Positions 33,382-43,103 of a stretch of DNA of 64,000 nt are shown in pieces; the stretch's first letter is position 1; every line of letters begins with the position of its first letter. The position numbers and the translations under genes were made by a program. The notes under the pieces are model-generated. The model was not told where the DNA came from, made no database searches, and saw nothing but the letters and a program-made list of their open reading frames with translations. This stretch comes from PALSA-1006 sp964532405 (GTDB lineage Bacteria; Pseudomonadota; Gammaproteobacteria; Burkholderiales; Gallionellaceae): NCBI GenBank assembly GCA_964532405.1, contig CAZHIC010000008.1:1-64000 (forward strand), given 5' to 3'.

Positions 33382-35802
33382 ATGTCCGAACACGACCCGA
33401 TAACCTCTGCAATCACCTTATTGCCCTTGCTGCCGTTGCGCGACGTCGTCGTGTTTCCGCACATGGTCATCCCCCTGTTTGTCGGGCGCGCCAAGTCTAT
33501 CAAGGCGCTGGAAACCGCGATGGAAGCCGGCAAAAGCATTGTGCTGGTGGCGCAGAAATCAGCCGCCAAAGACGAGCCGGCAATCGAGGATATGTATCGC
33601 ATCGGCAGCATTGCCAACATCCTGCAAATGCTCAAGCTGCCGGATGGTACGGTCAAAGTATTGGTCGAAGGCACGCAGCGCGCAAAAGTGCTGCACGTCA
33701 TCGAAGAGAAGTCGCATTTTGACGCTGAAATTCAGCCCGTGCCGCCGGACGAGGAGCCGGGGAACGAGGCCGAGGCGATGCGTCGCGCGCTGCTCAATCA
33801 GTTCGATCAGTATGTGAAGCTCAACAAGAAGATCCCGCCGGAGATACTGACTTCGCTGGCTGGCATCGACGATGCCGGACGCCTTGCGGATACCATCGCC
33901 GCACACTTGCCGCTCAAGTTGGAGCAGAAGCAGGAAGTGCTGGAGATATTTGATGTGCGCAAGCGTCTCGAGCATCTGCTGGGCTTGCTGGAAGCCGAGC
34001 TGGACATCATGCAGGTGGAGAAGCGCATCCGTGGTCGCGTCAAGCGCCAGATGGAAAAGAGCCAGCGCGAGTACTACTTGAACGAGCAGGTCAAAGCGAT
34101 CCAGAAAGAGTTGGGTGAGGGCGAGGACGGCGCCGACATCGAGGAGATCGAGAAAAAAATCAAGGCTGCGCATATGCCTAAAGACGCGCGCGCCAAGGCC
34201 GAGTCCGAACTGAAGAAGCTGCGCCTGATGTCACCGATGTCTGCCGAGGCAGCGGTGGTACGCAACTACATCGACATCCTCATCGGCTTGCCGTGGAAGA
34301 AAAAGACCAAGATTGATACCGACCTGAAGCACGCAGAGGGTGTCTTGGAGGCAGATCATTACGGTTTGGATAAAGTGAAAGAGCGCATCGTGGAATATCT
34401 TGCGGTGCAGCAACGCGTTGAAAAAATGAAGGCGCCGATTTTGTGTCTGGTTGGTCCTCCCGGCGTGGGCAAGACTTCTTTGGGGGAGTCCATCGCGCGT
34501 GCCACCAATCGCAAGTTCGTACGCATGTCGCTGGGCGGAGTGCGCGACGAGTCCGAGATACGCGGACATCGCCGCACTTACATCGGCTCCATGCCGGGCA
34601 AGATATTGCAGAACATGAGCAAGGTCGGCGTGAAGAACCCGCTGTTCCTGCTGGATGAAGTGGACAAGATGGGGATGGACTTCCGTGGCGATCCTTCATC
34701 GGCATTGCTGGAAGTGCTTGACCCGGAACAGAACCATACTTTCGTCGACCATTATGTCGAGGTTGAATATGACCTGTCCGATGTGATGTTCGTCGCCACT
34801 TCCAACAGCATGAATATTCCCGCGCCGTTATTGGATCGCATGGAAGTGATTTTCGTTTCCAGCTACACAGAAGACGAGAAGGTGAATATCGCTACGCGCT
34901 ATTTGTTGCCGAAGGCGATCAAGAACAACGGACTCAAGCTGGAAGAGATCAGCGTTTCCGAGAGTGCGATCCGCGATATTTTGCGCTTCTATACTAGGGA
35001 AGCTGGTGTGCGTAGTTTGGAGCGCGAACTGTCCAAGATTTGCCGCAAAGTAGTGAAGTCGCTGCTGCTGAAAGGCCGCGATACCAAAATCACGATTAAC
35101 TCACGCAATCTGGACAAGTATCTGGGCGTGCGTCGCTACAGCTACGGTATTGCGGAGAAAAACAATCAAGTCGGGCAGGTCACAGGATTGGCGTGGACTG
35201 AAGTCGGCGGCGAATTGCTGACTATCGAGACTGCGGTGCTGCCGGGTAAAGGCAAGACTACGACCACCGGCAAGTTGGGCGAGGTGATGCAGGAGTCCAT
35301 ACAGGCTGCATTGAGTGTGGTGCGTAGTCGTGCGCGCTCGTTGGGCATCCCCGAGAATTTCTACGAAAAGAACGATTTGCACATCCATCTTCCCGAAGGC
35401 GCAACACCCAAAGACGGGCCCAGTGCAGGTGCCGGTATCTGCACCGCAATGGTTTCGGCATTGACTGGAATCCCCGTGCGCGCCGATGTGGCGATGACCG
35501 GAGAAATCACGCTACGCGGCGAGATTTTGCCCATCGGTGGACTTAAAGAGAAGCTGCTGGCGGCGCAACGCGGCGGGATCAAGGTCGTGCTGATTCCCGA
35601 AGAAAACGTCAAGGACTTGGTTGAGATCCCGGATAACGTAAAAAATAAACTTGATATCCATCCGGTCAAATGGATAGAACAAGTCTTGGAATTGGCGCTG
35701 GAAAGAAAGCCTGAGCCCCTGGCGATTACTGAACCGCCAGCTCCGGTGGTGCCACCAAGCCCGAGCAATGAAGCGGCTGCATCTGCCATTATCAAACACT
35801 AA
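33382..35802 (+). CDS. lon: ATP-dependent Lon protease
   Basis: 806 residues. Degrades damaged and some regulatory proteins. Domains: Lon N-terminal substrate-binding domain (about 10-205, starting LPLLPLRDVVVFPHMVIPLFVGR), a coiled-coil linker, the AAA domain with Walker A GPPGVGKT (about 355-362) and Walker B FLLDEVDKM, and the protease domain with the Ser681-Lys724 dyad (DGPSAGAGI and EKLLAAQRGG). The usual hydrophobic residue after PSAG is Ala here, which is common. Preceded by a sigma-32-like promoter. hupB follows 55 bases after the stop, as in E. coli. Confidence 0.97.
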   Translation: MSEHDPITSAITLLPLLPLRDVVVFPHMVIPLFVGRAKSIKALETAMEAGKSIVLVAQKSAAKDEPAIEDMYRIGSIANILQMLKLPDGTVKVLVEGTQRAKVLHVIEEKSHFDAEIQPVPPDEEPGNEAEAMRRALLNQFDQYVKLNKKIPPEILTSLAGIDDAGRLADTIAAHLPLKLEQKQEVLEIFDVRKRLEHLLGLLEAELDIMQVEKRIRGRVKRQMEKSQREYYLNEQVKAIQKELGEGEDGADIEEIEKKIKAAHMPKDARAKAESELKKLRLMSPMSAEAAVVRNYIDILIGLPWKKKTKIDTDLKHAEGVLEADHYGLDKVKERIVEYLAVQQRVEKMKAPILCLVGPPGVGKTSLGESIARATNRKFVRMSLGGVRDESEIRGHRRTYIGSMPGKILQNMSKVGVKNPLFLLDEVDKMGMDFRGDPSSALLEVLDPEQNHTFVDHYVEVEYDLSDVMFVATSNSMNIPAPLLDRMEVIFVSSYTEDEKVNIATRYLLPKAIKNNGLKLEEISVSESAIRDILRFYTREAGVRSLERELSKICRKVVKSLLLKGRDTKITINSRNLDKYLGVRRYSYGIAEKNNQVGQVTGLAWTEVGGELLTIETAVLPGKGKTTTTGKLGEVMQESIQAALSVVRSRARSLGIPENFYEKNDLHIHLPEGATPKDGPSAGAGICTAMVSALTGIPVRADVAMTGEITLRGEILPIGGLKEKLLAAQRGGIKVVLIPEENVKDLVEIPDNVKNKLDIHPVKWIEQVLELALERKPEPLAITEPPAPVVPPSPSNEAAASAIIKH

Positions 35803-35857
35803 CGATTTTTGGGGTTTTTGAGTACGGGTTTCTGTGCTTAAAATAAAGGCAAATTTT

Positions 35858-36133
35858 ATGGGTAACAAATCTGAGCTGATTGAAGCCATCGCAACTTCTG
35901 CCGATATTTCCAAGGCCTCGGCGGGGCGCGCACTGGACGCCGCCATTAAGTCTATTCAGGAATCATTGATGAAGGGCGAGTCGGTTAGTCTCGTGGGGTT
36001 CGGTACATTTTACGTGGGCGAACGCGTTGCGCGTAACGGACGTAATCCGCGCACCGGAGAGACGATAAATATCAAAGCAGCGAAAATTCCTAAATTTCGG
36101 GCTGGCAAAGGATTGAAAGATGCTGTAAACTAG
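35858..36133 (+). CDS. hupB: DNA-binding protein HU (beta type)
   Basis: 91 residues from the ATG at 35858 (MGNKSELIEAIA); the frame opens at 35834 but that extension does not fit the family. Nucleoid protein that bends DNA. The HU signature GFGTFYVGERVARNGRNPRTGE (about residues 47-68) includes the RNPRTG tip that inserts into the minor groove. Located after lon and before tRNA-Val, a common betaproteobacterial order. Confidence 0.96.
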   Translation: MGNKSELIEAIATSADISKASAGRALDAAIKSIQESLMKGESVSLVGFGTFYVGERVARNGRNPRTGETINIKAAKIPKFRAGKGLKDAVN

Positions 36134-36143
36134 CGTTTTAGAC

Positions 36144-36219
36144 GGGTGCTTAGCTCAGCTGGTAGAGCACCGCCCTTACAAGGCGATTGTCGGCGGTTCG
36201 ATCCCGTCAGCACCCACCA
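36144..36219 (+). tRNA. tRNA-Val (anticodon TAC)
   Basis: A 76-base cloverleaf with encoded CCA. Acceptor arms GGGTGCT and AGCACCC pair fully. TAGCTCAGCTGGTAGAGCA forms the D arm, CCCTTACAAGG carries anticodon TAC, and GGTTCGATCC the T arm. It lies ten bases after hupB and 14 bases before tRNA-Asp. Confidence 0.97.
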
Positions 36220-36233
36220 AAAAAAGGGTTTAT

Positions 36234-36310
36234 GGAGTGGTAGTTCAGTTGGTTAGAATACCGGCCTGTCACGCCGGGGGTCGCGGGTTCGAGTCCCGTC
36301 CACTCCGCCA
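36234..36310 (+). tRNA. tRNA-Asp (anticodon GTC)
   Basis: A 77-base cloverleaf with encoded CCA. Acceptor arms GGAGTGG and CCACTCC pair fully; CGGCCTGTCACGCCG carries anticodon GTC, and GGGTTCGAGTCCC forms the T arm. Followed by a hairpin terminator, so it is the end of the tRNA transcript. Confidence 0.97.
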
Positions 36311-36313
36311 AAC

Positions 36314-36340
36314 AAAGGTGAACGAAAGTTCGCCTTTTTT
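36314..36340 (+). terminator. Terminator after tRNA-Asp
   Basis: AAAGGTGAAC pairs with GTTCGCCTTT (one wobble pair) around a GAAA tetraloop, followed by T residues. Ends the tRNA transcript 36 bases before ppiD. Confidence 0.85.
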
Positions 36341-36376
36341 CATATATAGACACAAATTTTCGATTGGGTAGACCGT

Positions 36377-38266
36377 ATGTTCGATTTCGTGCATGAGAAA
36401 AAAAGATTAGTGCAATTTGTGTTGGTGCTCATCATTTTGCCGTTTGCATTTTGGGGCGTGGACTCATACCAGAAATCGGGTGGCGGGGAATCGCTGGCTT
36501 CGGTAAATGGCGAGAAAATTAGTGCGCAGGAATTCGATAATGCGATGCGTCAGCAGCAACAAAGAATGCGCGAGATGGCAGGACCGGCTTTCGATCAGGC
36601 CATCTTTGAGAAAGCAGAAGTTAAGCACTCTATATTGGAGGGGCTTGTTGCGCAGCATCTGCTTGCATCCGAGGCGCATAAAACCGGTTTGACGGTGACT
36701 GACGAGCAGTTGGCCGGAGTGATCGGTGGAATCGCGGCTTTCCAGAAAGACGGGAAGTTCGACAAGCCGCAATATGAAACCGTGTTGAGCGGACAAAACA
36801 TGTCGCCGCTGATATTTGAGTCGAAAGTGCGCCAAGATATAAGCTCGCGCCAATTGACGGATGCGTACACTCAAAACGGTTATGCCTCAAACGCCGCCGC
36901 CGATAACTTGATTCGTTTGAATGAGCAAGAGCGGGTGGTTGGCTTGGTCAAGTTCGATGCGGATGCGTTTCTGAAACAAGTCAAAGTGACAGATGCTGCT
37001 GTCGATGAATACTACAAAAAAAATCAGAGCGAATTTCAAACGCCGGAGCGCGCAAAAGTCGAGTACGTGGTTTTTTCGACAGAGTCTTTGCAGTCTCAGG
37101 TAGCCGTGGATGAGTCCGAGGCTAAGAAATACTTCGACGAGCACCAAGCCGAATTTGGCACGCAGGAACAGCGTCAAGCGGCCCACATTTTAATTTCTGT
37201 TGCGGCACGGGCTTCCGACGCGGATAAGCAGGCGGCAAAAGCAAAGGCTGAGCAGGTATTGCAAAAAGTAAAGCAGTCGCCCGGAAACTTTGCAGCACTG
37301 GCTAAGGAATTTTCCCAGGATCCGGGATCGGCAGCCAATGGCGGTGATTTGGGTATGTTCGGCCATGGCATGATGGTTAAGCCATTTGAAGAGGCTGTGT
37401 TCAAGCTCAAAGTGGGTGAGATCAGCGATTTGGTGCAATCGGATTTCGGCTTCCATATTATTCGGCTGACGGCAGTCAAATCTGCCAAGACGCAGCCATT
37501 CTCTGAAGTCAAAACATTGATCGTGCAGCGTCTGAGGGCACAAAAAGCGAGCGATAAATTTGCCGAATTGGCCGAAAAATTCAGTAACACTGTTTACGAG
37601 CAAAGCGATAGCCTGAAGCCTGCTGGTGAATTGGTTAAGGCACCTGTGCAGCAAGGAGGCTGGCTGAACAAGGGGCAGGCTGCTGGCGGCATTTGGACTG
37701 ACAAGGCACTGCATGCGGTATTCTCCGATGAGGCGGTGAAAAACAAGCGCAATACTGCCGCCGTGGAAGTTGCGCCAAATACATTGTTGGCAGCGCGCGT
37801 TGTGGAGTATCAGGCTGCCAGTGTGCGTCCGTTGGTCGAGGTGTCGAACACCATCCAGAAAAAATTACAACGCCAGCAGGCGTTGGAATTGATGGCTAAG
37901 CAGGGCGGCGAGTTGCTGAGTCGCCTGCAACAAGGCGAAAAAGTCAATGTCGTATGGCAGCCAGTGCAGACCATTACGCGCTCACAGCATGCGGGGGTGG
38001 ATATTGAATTGGCAAAGCCTATATTTAAAGCGAGCGCAGCCAAATTGCCGGCCTATGTCGGAGTGCAAACAGCACAGAACGGCTTTGCGTTAGCGCGTAT
38101 CGATGCGGTAAAAGACCTTGCAACGATTGATGAGGGAAAACGCAGTCGATATTTGCAGCAGATTCGTCAAGTGACCGGCGAGGAGTTGTTGTTGGCCTAT
38201 CTGGCTGATGCCAAGAAACATGCCGACATCAGCATGAAGTCTTTTGCAACTGACGAGAAGAAATAA
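36377..38266 (+). CDS. ppiD: Peptidyl-prolyl isomerase PpiD (periplasmic chaperone anchored in the inner membrane)
   Basis: 629 residues. An N-terminal membrane anchor (about 12-30, LVQFVLVLIILPFAFWGVDSY) is followed by a SurA_N-like chaperone region, a parvulin-type isomerase domain (about 268-370, QAAHILISV...PGNFAALAKEFSQDPGSAANGGDLGMFGHGMMVKPFEEAVF...GFHIIRL) and a C-terminal chaperone region. Helps folding of proteins leaving the Sec translocon. The ppiD-after-hupB order matches other proteobacteria. A strong terminator follows at 38291. Confidence 0.93.
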   Translation: MFDFVHEKKRLVQFVLVLIILPFAFWGVDSYQKSGGGESLASVNGEKISAQEFDNAMRQQQQRMREMAGPAFDQAIFEKAEVKHSILEGLVAQHLLASEAHKTGLTVTDEQLAGVIGGIAAFQKDGKFDKPQYETVLSGQNMSPLIFESKVRQDISSRQLTDAYTQNGYASNAAADNLIRLNEQERVVGLVKFDADAFLKQVKVTDAAVDEYYKKNQSEFQTPERAKVEYVVFSTESLQSQVAVDESEAKKYFDEHQAEFGTQEQRQAAHILISVAARASDADKQAAKAKAEQVLQKVKQSPGNFAALAKEFSQDPGSAANGGDLGMFGHGMMVKPFEEAVFKLKVGEISDLVQSDFGFHIIRLTAVKSAKTQPFSEVKTLIVQRLRAQKASDKFAELAEKFSNTVYEQSDSLKPAGELVKAPVQQGGWLNKGQAAGGIWTDKALHAVFSDEAVKNKRNTAAVEVAPNTLLAARVVEYQAASVRPLVEVSNTIQKKLQRQQALELMAKQGGELLSRLQQGEKVNVVWQPVQTITRSQHAGVDIELAKPIFKASAAKLPAYVGVQTAQNGFALARIDAVKDLATIDEGKRSRYLQQIRQVTGEELLLAYLADAKKHADISMKSFATDEKK

Positions 38267-38290
38267 GCGCAGTCAAAATGCTTCAGCCAA

Positions 38291-38321
38291 AAAAATGCCG
38301 CTAATCAAGCGGCATTTTTTT
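38291..38321 (+). terminator. Terminator of ppiD
   Basis: AAAAATGCCGC (38291-38301) pairs perfectly with GCGGCATTTTT (38309-38319) around a seven-base loop, followed by T. It is 24 bases after the ppiD stop. Confidence 0.88.
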
Positions 38322-38381
38322 GCCGAAACGCCCGAAGCGGCGCGCACATTCAATGCGCCGCATTGTGCGGATGCAATCGTA

Positions 38382-38387
38382 TATAAT
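38382..38387 (+). promoter_or_regulatory. -10 box of the ccm operon
   Basis: A perfect TATAAT 37 bases before the ccmA ATG and after the ppiD terminator. No convincing -35 box lies at the right distance. No other promoter-like sequence is visible before ccmA. Confidence 0.55.
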
Positions 38388-38424
38388 TCGCGGCTATTTT
38401 GATTCTGGTCGGATACTTTACCTC

Positions 38425-39039
38425 ATGCTGGAAGTACGCAACCTTGCCTGCGCACGCGGCGATCATCAATTATTCACCGGGTTGAGCTTCTCGCTCGGCG
38501 CGGGTGAATTGATACAAGTGCAAGGAGAGAACGGCAGCGGTAAAACCAGTTTGCTGCGCACCCTGTGCGGGTTCATGCAGCCTGCGGCGGGAGAGATTTG
38601 CTGGCGCGGTAAGAATATTCATGAGATTGACGAAGAATATTATGCCGAAATGATCTATCTCGGACACCTGAATGCCATCAAAGATGAACTGAATGCGTTG
38701 GAGAATTTGCACATCAGCGCCGGTCTGTCCGGTTGTGATGTCGATGAGACTGAAGCGCTAGCCGCATTACGCCGCATGGGTTTGCGCCGCCGCGAACATC
38801 TTCCGGTGAGGGTGTTATCGCAAGGGCAGCGCCGCCGTGTTGCGTTGAGCAGATTGTTGCTAGGCGATGCTCATTTATGGATATTGGATGAACCCTTGAC
38901 CGCACTCGATGTGGGGGCAGTCGGGTTGATGCAGGAACTTATTGGCGAACATCTGTCCAACGGCGGCATGGCGATTTTTACCACGCACCAGACCCTGCAA
39001 GTGGCGGGGGTGGAAACGAGGCAGTTGACGTTGTCATGA
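38425..39039 (+). CDS. ccmA: Cytochrome c biogenesis ATP-binding protein CcmA
   Basis: 204 residues from the ATG at 38425 (MLEVRNLACARGDHQLF); the frame extends upstream across the promoter and is not used. ABC ATPase that drives release of holo-CcmE from the CcmABCD complex. Walker A GENGSGKT is near residues 35-42, the signature is VLSQGQRRRVALSRLLL, and Walker B is LWILDEPLTALD. First gene of ccmABCDEFGHI (system I). Its stop overlaps ccmB by four bases. Confidence 0.95.
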   Translation: MLEVRNLACARGDHQLFTGLSFSLGAGELIQVQGENGSGKTSLLRTLCGFMQPAAGEICWRGKNIHEIDEEYYAEMIYLGHLNAIKDELNALENLHISAGLSGCDVDETEALAALRRMGLRRREHLPVRVLSQGQRRRVALSRLLLGDAHLWILDEPLTALDVGAVGLMQELIGEHLSNGGMAIFTTHQTLQVAGVETRQLTLS

Positions 39040-39719
39040 ATCAGCTTTCTCTGTTTAGCTTATTGGGTTTGGTCATCCGCCGCGATTTATTGCTGGCGAT
39101 GCGCCGTCGCGCCGATGTGTTGACGACACTGGTTTTCTTCGTGATGGTGGTGAGTTTGTTTCCGCTGGGGGTGGGGCCGGAGCCAGACATGTTGCGCAAA
39201 ATGGCGCCGGGTGTGGTGTGGGTTGCCGCGTTGCTGGCCTCGATGTTGTCGCTGGGGCGCATGTTCTCCGCCGATTATCTGGACGGCACGTTGGAGCAGA
39301 TGCTGTTGGCTCCGCAGTCGTTGTCGATGCTGGTGTTGGGCAAGATTCTCGCGCATTGGATGTTGTCGGGTTTGCCCTTGGTGTTGATGGCTCCGGTGCT
39401 GGGTTTGCAGTTCGATATGTCGCCACAAGCCTTGTGGGTATTGATCCTGGTGCTATTGCTAGGTACGCCGATATTGAGCATGATAGGCGCGATAGGCGCG
39501 GCACTGACTTTGGGTTTGCGTGGCGGCGGCGTGTTGGTGTCGTTGTTGGTGTTGCCTTTATGTATCCCTGTGTTGATCTTCGGGACGGGGGCGGTTGAGG
39601 CGGCGAACACGGGTATGACGATTGTTCCGCATGTGGCTTTGTTAGGTGCGCTGTTGTTGCTGGCTTTGGTCTTTACGCCTTGGGTCACAGCACAAGCTTT
39701 ACGTATTTCGATGGAGTGA
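39036..39719 (+). CDS. ccmB: Heme exporter protein CcmB
   Basis: 227 residues with six hydrophobic segments; ABC membrane subunit of CcmABCD. Family sequences include IRRDLLLAMRRRADVLTTLVFFVMV at the N-terminus and FSADYLDGTLEQMLLAPQSL. Overlaps ccmA by four bases and is followed by ccmC after three. Confidence 0.95.
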   Translation: MNQLSLFSLLGLVIRRDLLLAMRRRADVLTTLVFFVMVVSLFPLGVGPEPDMLRKMAPGVVWVAALLASMLSLGRMFSADYLDGTLEQMLLAPQSLSMLVLGKILAHWMLSGLPLVLMAPVLGLQFDMSPQALWVLILVLLLGTPILSMIGAIGAALTLGLRGGGVLVSLLVLPLCIPVLIFGTGAVEAANTGMTIVPHVALLGALLLLALVFTPWVTAQALRISME

Positions 39720-39722
39720 AAT

Positions 39723-40460
39723 TTGGCGATCAACTGGTTTAAATACGCAGCACCCGCGACTTTTTATGGCTTGGCGGGAAAGATGGTTCCCTGGTTCGCC
39801 GTGCCTGCCGCGATCCTGTTTGTGGTGGGGATGTATATCGGTTTCTTCGTCGCCCCCGCAGATGCCGTGCAGGGCGAGGCTTATCGCATTATTTTCATCC
39901 ACGTTCCCGCATCGCTCTTGTCCATGTTCATCTATCTCATCATGGCGGGATACGCGGCATTGGGTTTGATCTTCAATACCCGTCTGTCTTCCATGATGGC
40001 CACTGCGCTGGCGCCCACCGGGGCGTTATTCGCTTTCATTTCGCTGTGGACCGGAGCGCTGTGGGGCAAGCCGATGTGGGGCGCGTGGTGGGTTTGGGAT
40101 GCGCGCCTGACTTCCGAATTGATCCTGCTGTTCCTCTATCTCGGTTTTATCGCCCTGCAATCCTCCATAGATGATCCGCGTCGCGCTGATCGTGCCGGAG
40201 CCTTGTTGGCCATCGTCGGCTCGGTCAATGTGCCGATCATCTATTTTTCGGTGAAGTGGTGGAATACTTTGCACCAGGGATCGACCGTCAAACTCACCGG
40301 CACGAGTATGCATATCGCCATGCAGCAAGCCATGTTCACTATGCTGGTGGCGTGCTGGCTGTACGTCATCGCGGTGATGCTGGTGCGGGTGCGCAGCATT
40401 ATTCTGGAGCGGGAACGCAATACCCAATGGGTGACAGAGCTACAAGAGGTGAAGCAATGA
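39723..40460 (+). CDS. ccmC: Heme handling protein CcmC
   Basis: 245 residues, six membrane segments. Attaches heme to the chaperone CcmE. The tryptophan-rich WWD-type motif WGAWWVWDARLTSE is present, flanked by the periplasmic heme-ligand histidines (HVPAS near residue 60, and TLHQGST near 184). Start is TTG at 39723 (MAINWFKYAAP). Its stop overlaps the ccmD start. Confidence 0.95.
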   Translation: MAINWFKYAAPATFYGLAGKMVPWFAVPAAILFVVGMYIGFFVAPADAVQGEAYRIIFIHVPASLLSMFIYLIMAGYAALGLIFNTRLSSMMATALAPTGALFAFISLWTGALWGKPMWGAWWVWDARLTSELILLFLYLGFIALQSSIDDPRRADRAGALLAIVGSVNVPIIYFSVKWWNTLHQGSTVKLTGTSMHIAMQQAMFTMLVACWLYVIAVMLVRVRSIILERERNTQWVTELQEVKQ

Positions 40461-40624
40461 ACTGGGCCGAATTTTTTGCCATGAAGGGTTACGGTTTTTA
40501 TGTGTGGGGTTCATACGGCGTGACCCTGTTAATTTTTATCATCGAAATTGCATTAGTGCGCCATAAAAGAAAAATCACATTACAGCAATTGCGCTTGATG
40601 CGTGATGCAGGAGAATCCCAATGA
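40457..40624 (+). CDS. ccmD: Small membrane protein CcmD
   Basis: 55 residues (MNWAEFFAMKGYGFYVWGSYG...), with one membrane helix and a basic tail. CcmD stabilises CcmABC with CcmE and helps release of loaded CcmE. The aromatic motif GYGFYVWGSYG before the helix is diagnostic. Overlaps ccmC by four bases and ccmE by four (ATGA at 40621). Confidence 0.93.
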   Translation: MNWAEFFAMKGYGFYVWGSYGVTLLIFIIEIALVRHKRKITLQQLRLMRDAGESQ

Positions 40625-41100
40625 AACCGCGTTACAAAAGATTGATGTTCATCCTCGGCGGTGTCGCCATCGTGGCAGCCTCTGTAGGGTTGGTATTGTT
40701 CGCGCTTAAAGACAACGTCAGCCTGTATTTCACGCCGACACAGGTCTACAACAAAGAAGCACCGCAAGGCCACAGCTTCCGCATCGGCGGTCTGGTAGAA
40801 GTGGGCAGCGTCAAACGCGAGAGCGATGGGCTGACGGTGCACTTCAGCATCACGGATACGCTCAGGAACATGCAGGTTACTTATAAAGGCATCTTGCCCG
40901 ACCTGTTCAAAGAAGGTAAAGGTGTCGTCGCGCAAGGCAAGTTGCAGGCAGACAATATATTCTATGCCGATGAGGTATTGGCCAAGCATGATGAGAATTA
41001 CATGCCGCCAGAAGCCAAACATGCGTTAGACGAAGCTGCCAAAGCTCAGTCTGCGGCCTCCGCAGTTTCTCCCGCCAAACAATTCGGAAGCCCACAATGA
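40621..41100 (+). CDS. ccmE: Heme chaperone CcmE
   Basis: 159 residues. A membrane-anchored periplasmic protein that carries heme covalently. N-terminal anchor about 9-29, then the OB-fold domain (FRIGGLVEVGSVKR, YKGILPDLFKEGKGVVAQGK). The heme-binding histidine is in VLAKHDENYMPPE near residue 123. Overlaps both neighbours by four bases. Confidence 0.95.
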   Translation: MKPRYKRLMFILGGVAIVAASVGLVLFALKDNVSLYFTPTQVYNKEAPQGHSFRIGGLVEVGSVKRESDGLTVHFSITDTLRNMQVTYKGILPDLFKEGKGVVAQGKLQADNIFYADEVLAKHDENYMPPEAKHALDEAAKAQSAASAVSPAKQFGSPQ

Positions 41101-43103
41101 CTCCTCAAATGATTATCCCTGAACTTGGAAATTTCGCATTGATCGTGGCGTTGCTGCTTTCCCTGACCCAAGGCGCGCTGCCTATCTTCGGTGCGGCACG
41201 CGGCAATAGCGTCTTGATGAGTATGGCGCGCCCGTTGGCATTCGGGCAATTTGTATTTGTGGCTTTTGCCTTCGCGTGCTTGTTGCAAGCGTTCGTCAGC
41301 AACGATTTCTCCGTGTTGTATGTGTCGCAACATTCAAATTCGCAGTTGCCCATCCAATATCGTATCGCGGCATTGTGGGGCGGACACGAGGGCTCCTTGC
41401 TGTTATGGACACTTTTGCTGGCGGTGTGGACCATTGCGGTTGCAACGTTCAGCAAACATCTGCCCGAAGAAATGGTGGCGCGTGTCATCGGCGTGATGGG
41501 GCTGATCTCGGTCGGCTTCCTGCTGTTCATGTTGTTCACCTCCAATCCGTTCGACCGTTTATTGCCGGCCGCATTGGATGGGCGTGACCTGAACCCGCTG
41601 CTGCAAGACCCCGGTTTAGTCATTCATCCGCCGATGCTGTACATGGGTTATGTCGGATTTTCCGTGGCGTTTGCTTTTGCGATTTCCGCATTACTGGGCG
41701 GCCAGCTCGACGCGACATGGGCGCGCTGGTCGCGTCCATGGACCACGGTGGCATGGGTATTCATGACTTTGGGCATCATGCTGGGTAGCTGGTGGGCGTA
41801 TTACGAGCTGGGCTGGGGAGGTTGGTGGTTCTGGGATCCGGTGGAGAACGCTTCGTTCATGCCTTGGTTGGTCGGCACGGCATTGATCCATTCACTCGCC
41901 GTCACCGAGAAACGCGGCGCATTTAAAAGCTGGACGGTGTTGTTGGCCATCGCCACTTTTTCGCTCAGTTTGTTGGGAACCTTTCTGGTGCGCTCCGGCG
42001 TGCTGACTTCGGTGCACGCTTTCGCTACCGACCCCAAACGCGGCGTTTTCATTCTGTCATTCCTGGTGGTAACGATAGGTGCTTCGTTGTTGTTGTTCGC
42101 ATGGCGTGCGCCGAAGATCGGCCTCGGCGGCAAGTTCGACATCATCTCGCGCGAGTCGATGCTGTTGACCAATAACGTGTTGCTGTCTGTAGCATCGGCA
42201 TCAGTGTTTCTCGGCACACTCTATCCTTTGTTCATGGATGCTTTGGGTTTCGGCAAGCTGTCCGTGGGGCCGCCATATTTCAACACCGTGTTCGTACCGT
42301 TGATGGTGCCCCTGATCATCATGATGGGCTTGGGGCCGATTGCACGCTGGAAGCAAGCGAGCATGCCGGATATTTGGGTACGCGTGCGCTGGGCCTTCGG
42401 CGCGAGTTTGGTTATCGCCTTGCTGTTGCCACTCGTACTGGGCAAGTGGACGCCGTTGATCGCTTTGGGATTCATGCTGGCGTTCTGGGTGATTAGCACG
42501 GGATTTCTGGATTTGCGCAAACGCATTGGCAAAGAAGGCTCTCTGATTCAGCGCCTGAAGAGTCAATCGCGCAGCTATTACGGTATGCAGCTAGCGCACT
42601 TGGGTATCGCGGTGTTTGTCATCGGTGTAACGATGGTCAAGGGCTACGAGACCGAGCGCGATGTGCGTATGAATGTGGGCGACACGGTTGAGGCGGGCGG
42701 ATATACCTTCCGTTTTGATGGGATCACCGAACAGGAAGGGCCGAACTACCACGCCTCGCGCGGGCATGTGGTCATCAAGAAAAATGAGCGCATCGTCGGT
42801 GAACTCTTCCCGGAAAAACGTAACTACAACGCATCGGGTATGCCGATGACTGAAGCTGCCATCAAGCCGGGCTTGCTGGGAGACTTGTACGTTTCTCTGG
42901 GTGAGCCGATACCGGATAGCAACGGTGCGTGGGCGGTGCGCGTTTATGTTAAACCTTTCGTGGATTGGGTATGGGCAGGCTGTCTGTTAATGGCGCTGGG
43001 GGGGGTGTTCGCCATCAGCGACCGGCGTTATCGCATCCATGCCAAGAAGGCCAAGCAACAAGGACTTGAGGCAGGGGCAGACTTGAAGGAGAAGGCAGCA
43101 TGA
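41097..43103 (+). CDS. ccmF: Heme lyase subunit CcmF
   Basis: 668 residues, about 14-15 membrane segments. With CcmH/CcmI it transfers heme from CcmE to apocytochrome c. The heme-handling motif GWGGWWFWDPVENASFMPW is clear near residue 240. Other landmarks are YRIAALWGGHEGSLLLW and LVIHPPMLYMGYVGFSVAFAFA. Full length, overlaps by four bases on both sides. Confidence 0.96.
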   Translation: MTPQMIIPELGNFALIVALLLSLTQGALPIFGAARGNSVLMSMARPLAFGQFVFVAFAFACLLQAFVSNDFSVLYVSQHSNSQLPIQYRIAALWGGHEGSLLLWTLLLAVWTIAVATFSKHLPEEMVARVIGVMGLISVGFLLFMLFTSNPFDRLLPAALDGRDLNPLLQDPGLVIHPPMLYMGYVGFSVAFAFAISALLGGQLDATWARWSRPWTTVAWVFMTLGIMLGSWWAYYELGWGGWWFWDPVENASFMPWLVGTALIHSLAVTEKRGAFKSWTVLLAIATFSLSLLGTFLVRSGVLTSVHAFATDPKRGVFILSFLVVTIGASLLLFAWRAPKIGLGGKFDIISRESMLLTNNVLLSVASASVFLGTLYPLFMDALGFGKLSVGPPYFNTVFVPLMVPLIIMMGLGPIARWKQASMPDIWVRVRWAFGASLVIALLLPLVLGKWTPLIALGFMLAFWVISTGFLDLRKRIGKEGSLIQRLKSQSRSYYGMQLAHLGIAVFVIGVTMVKGYETERDVRMNVGDTVEAGGYTFRFDGITEQEGPNYHASRGHVVIKKNERIVGELFPEKRNYNASGMPMTEAAIKPGLLGDLYVSLGEPIPDSNGAWAVRVYVKPFVDWVWAGCLLMALGGVFAISDRRYRIHAKKAKQQGLEAGADLKEKAA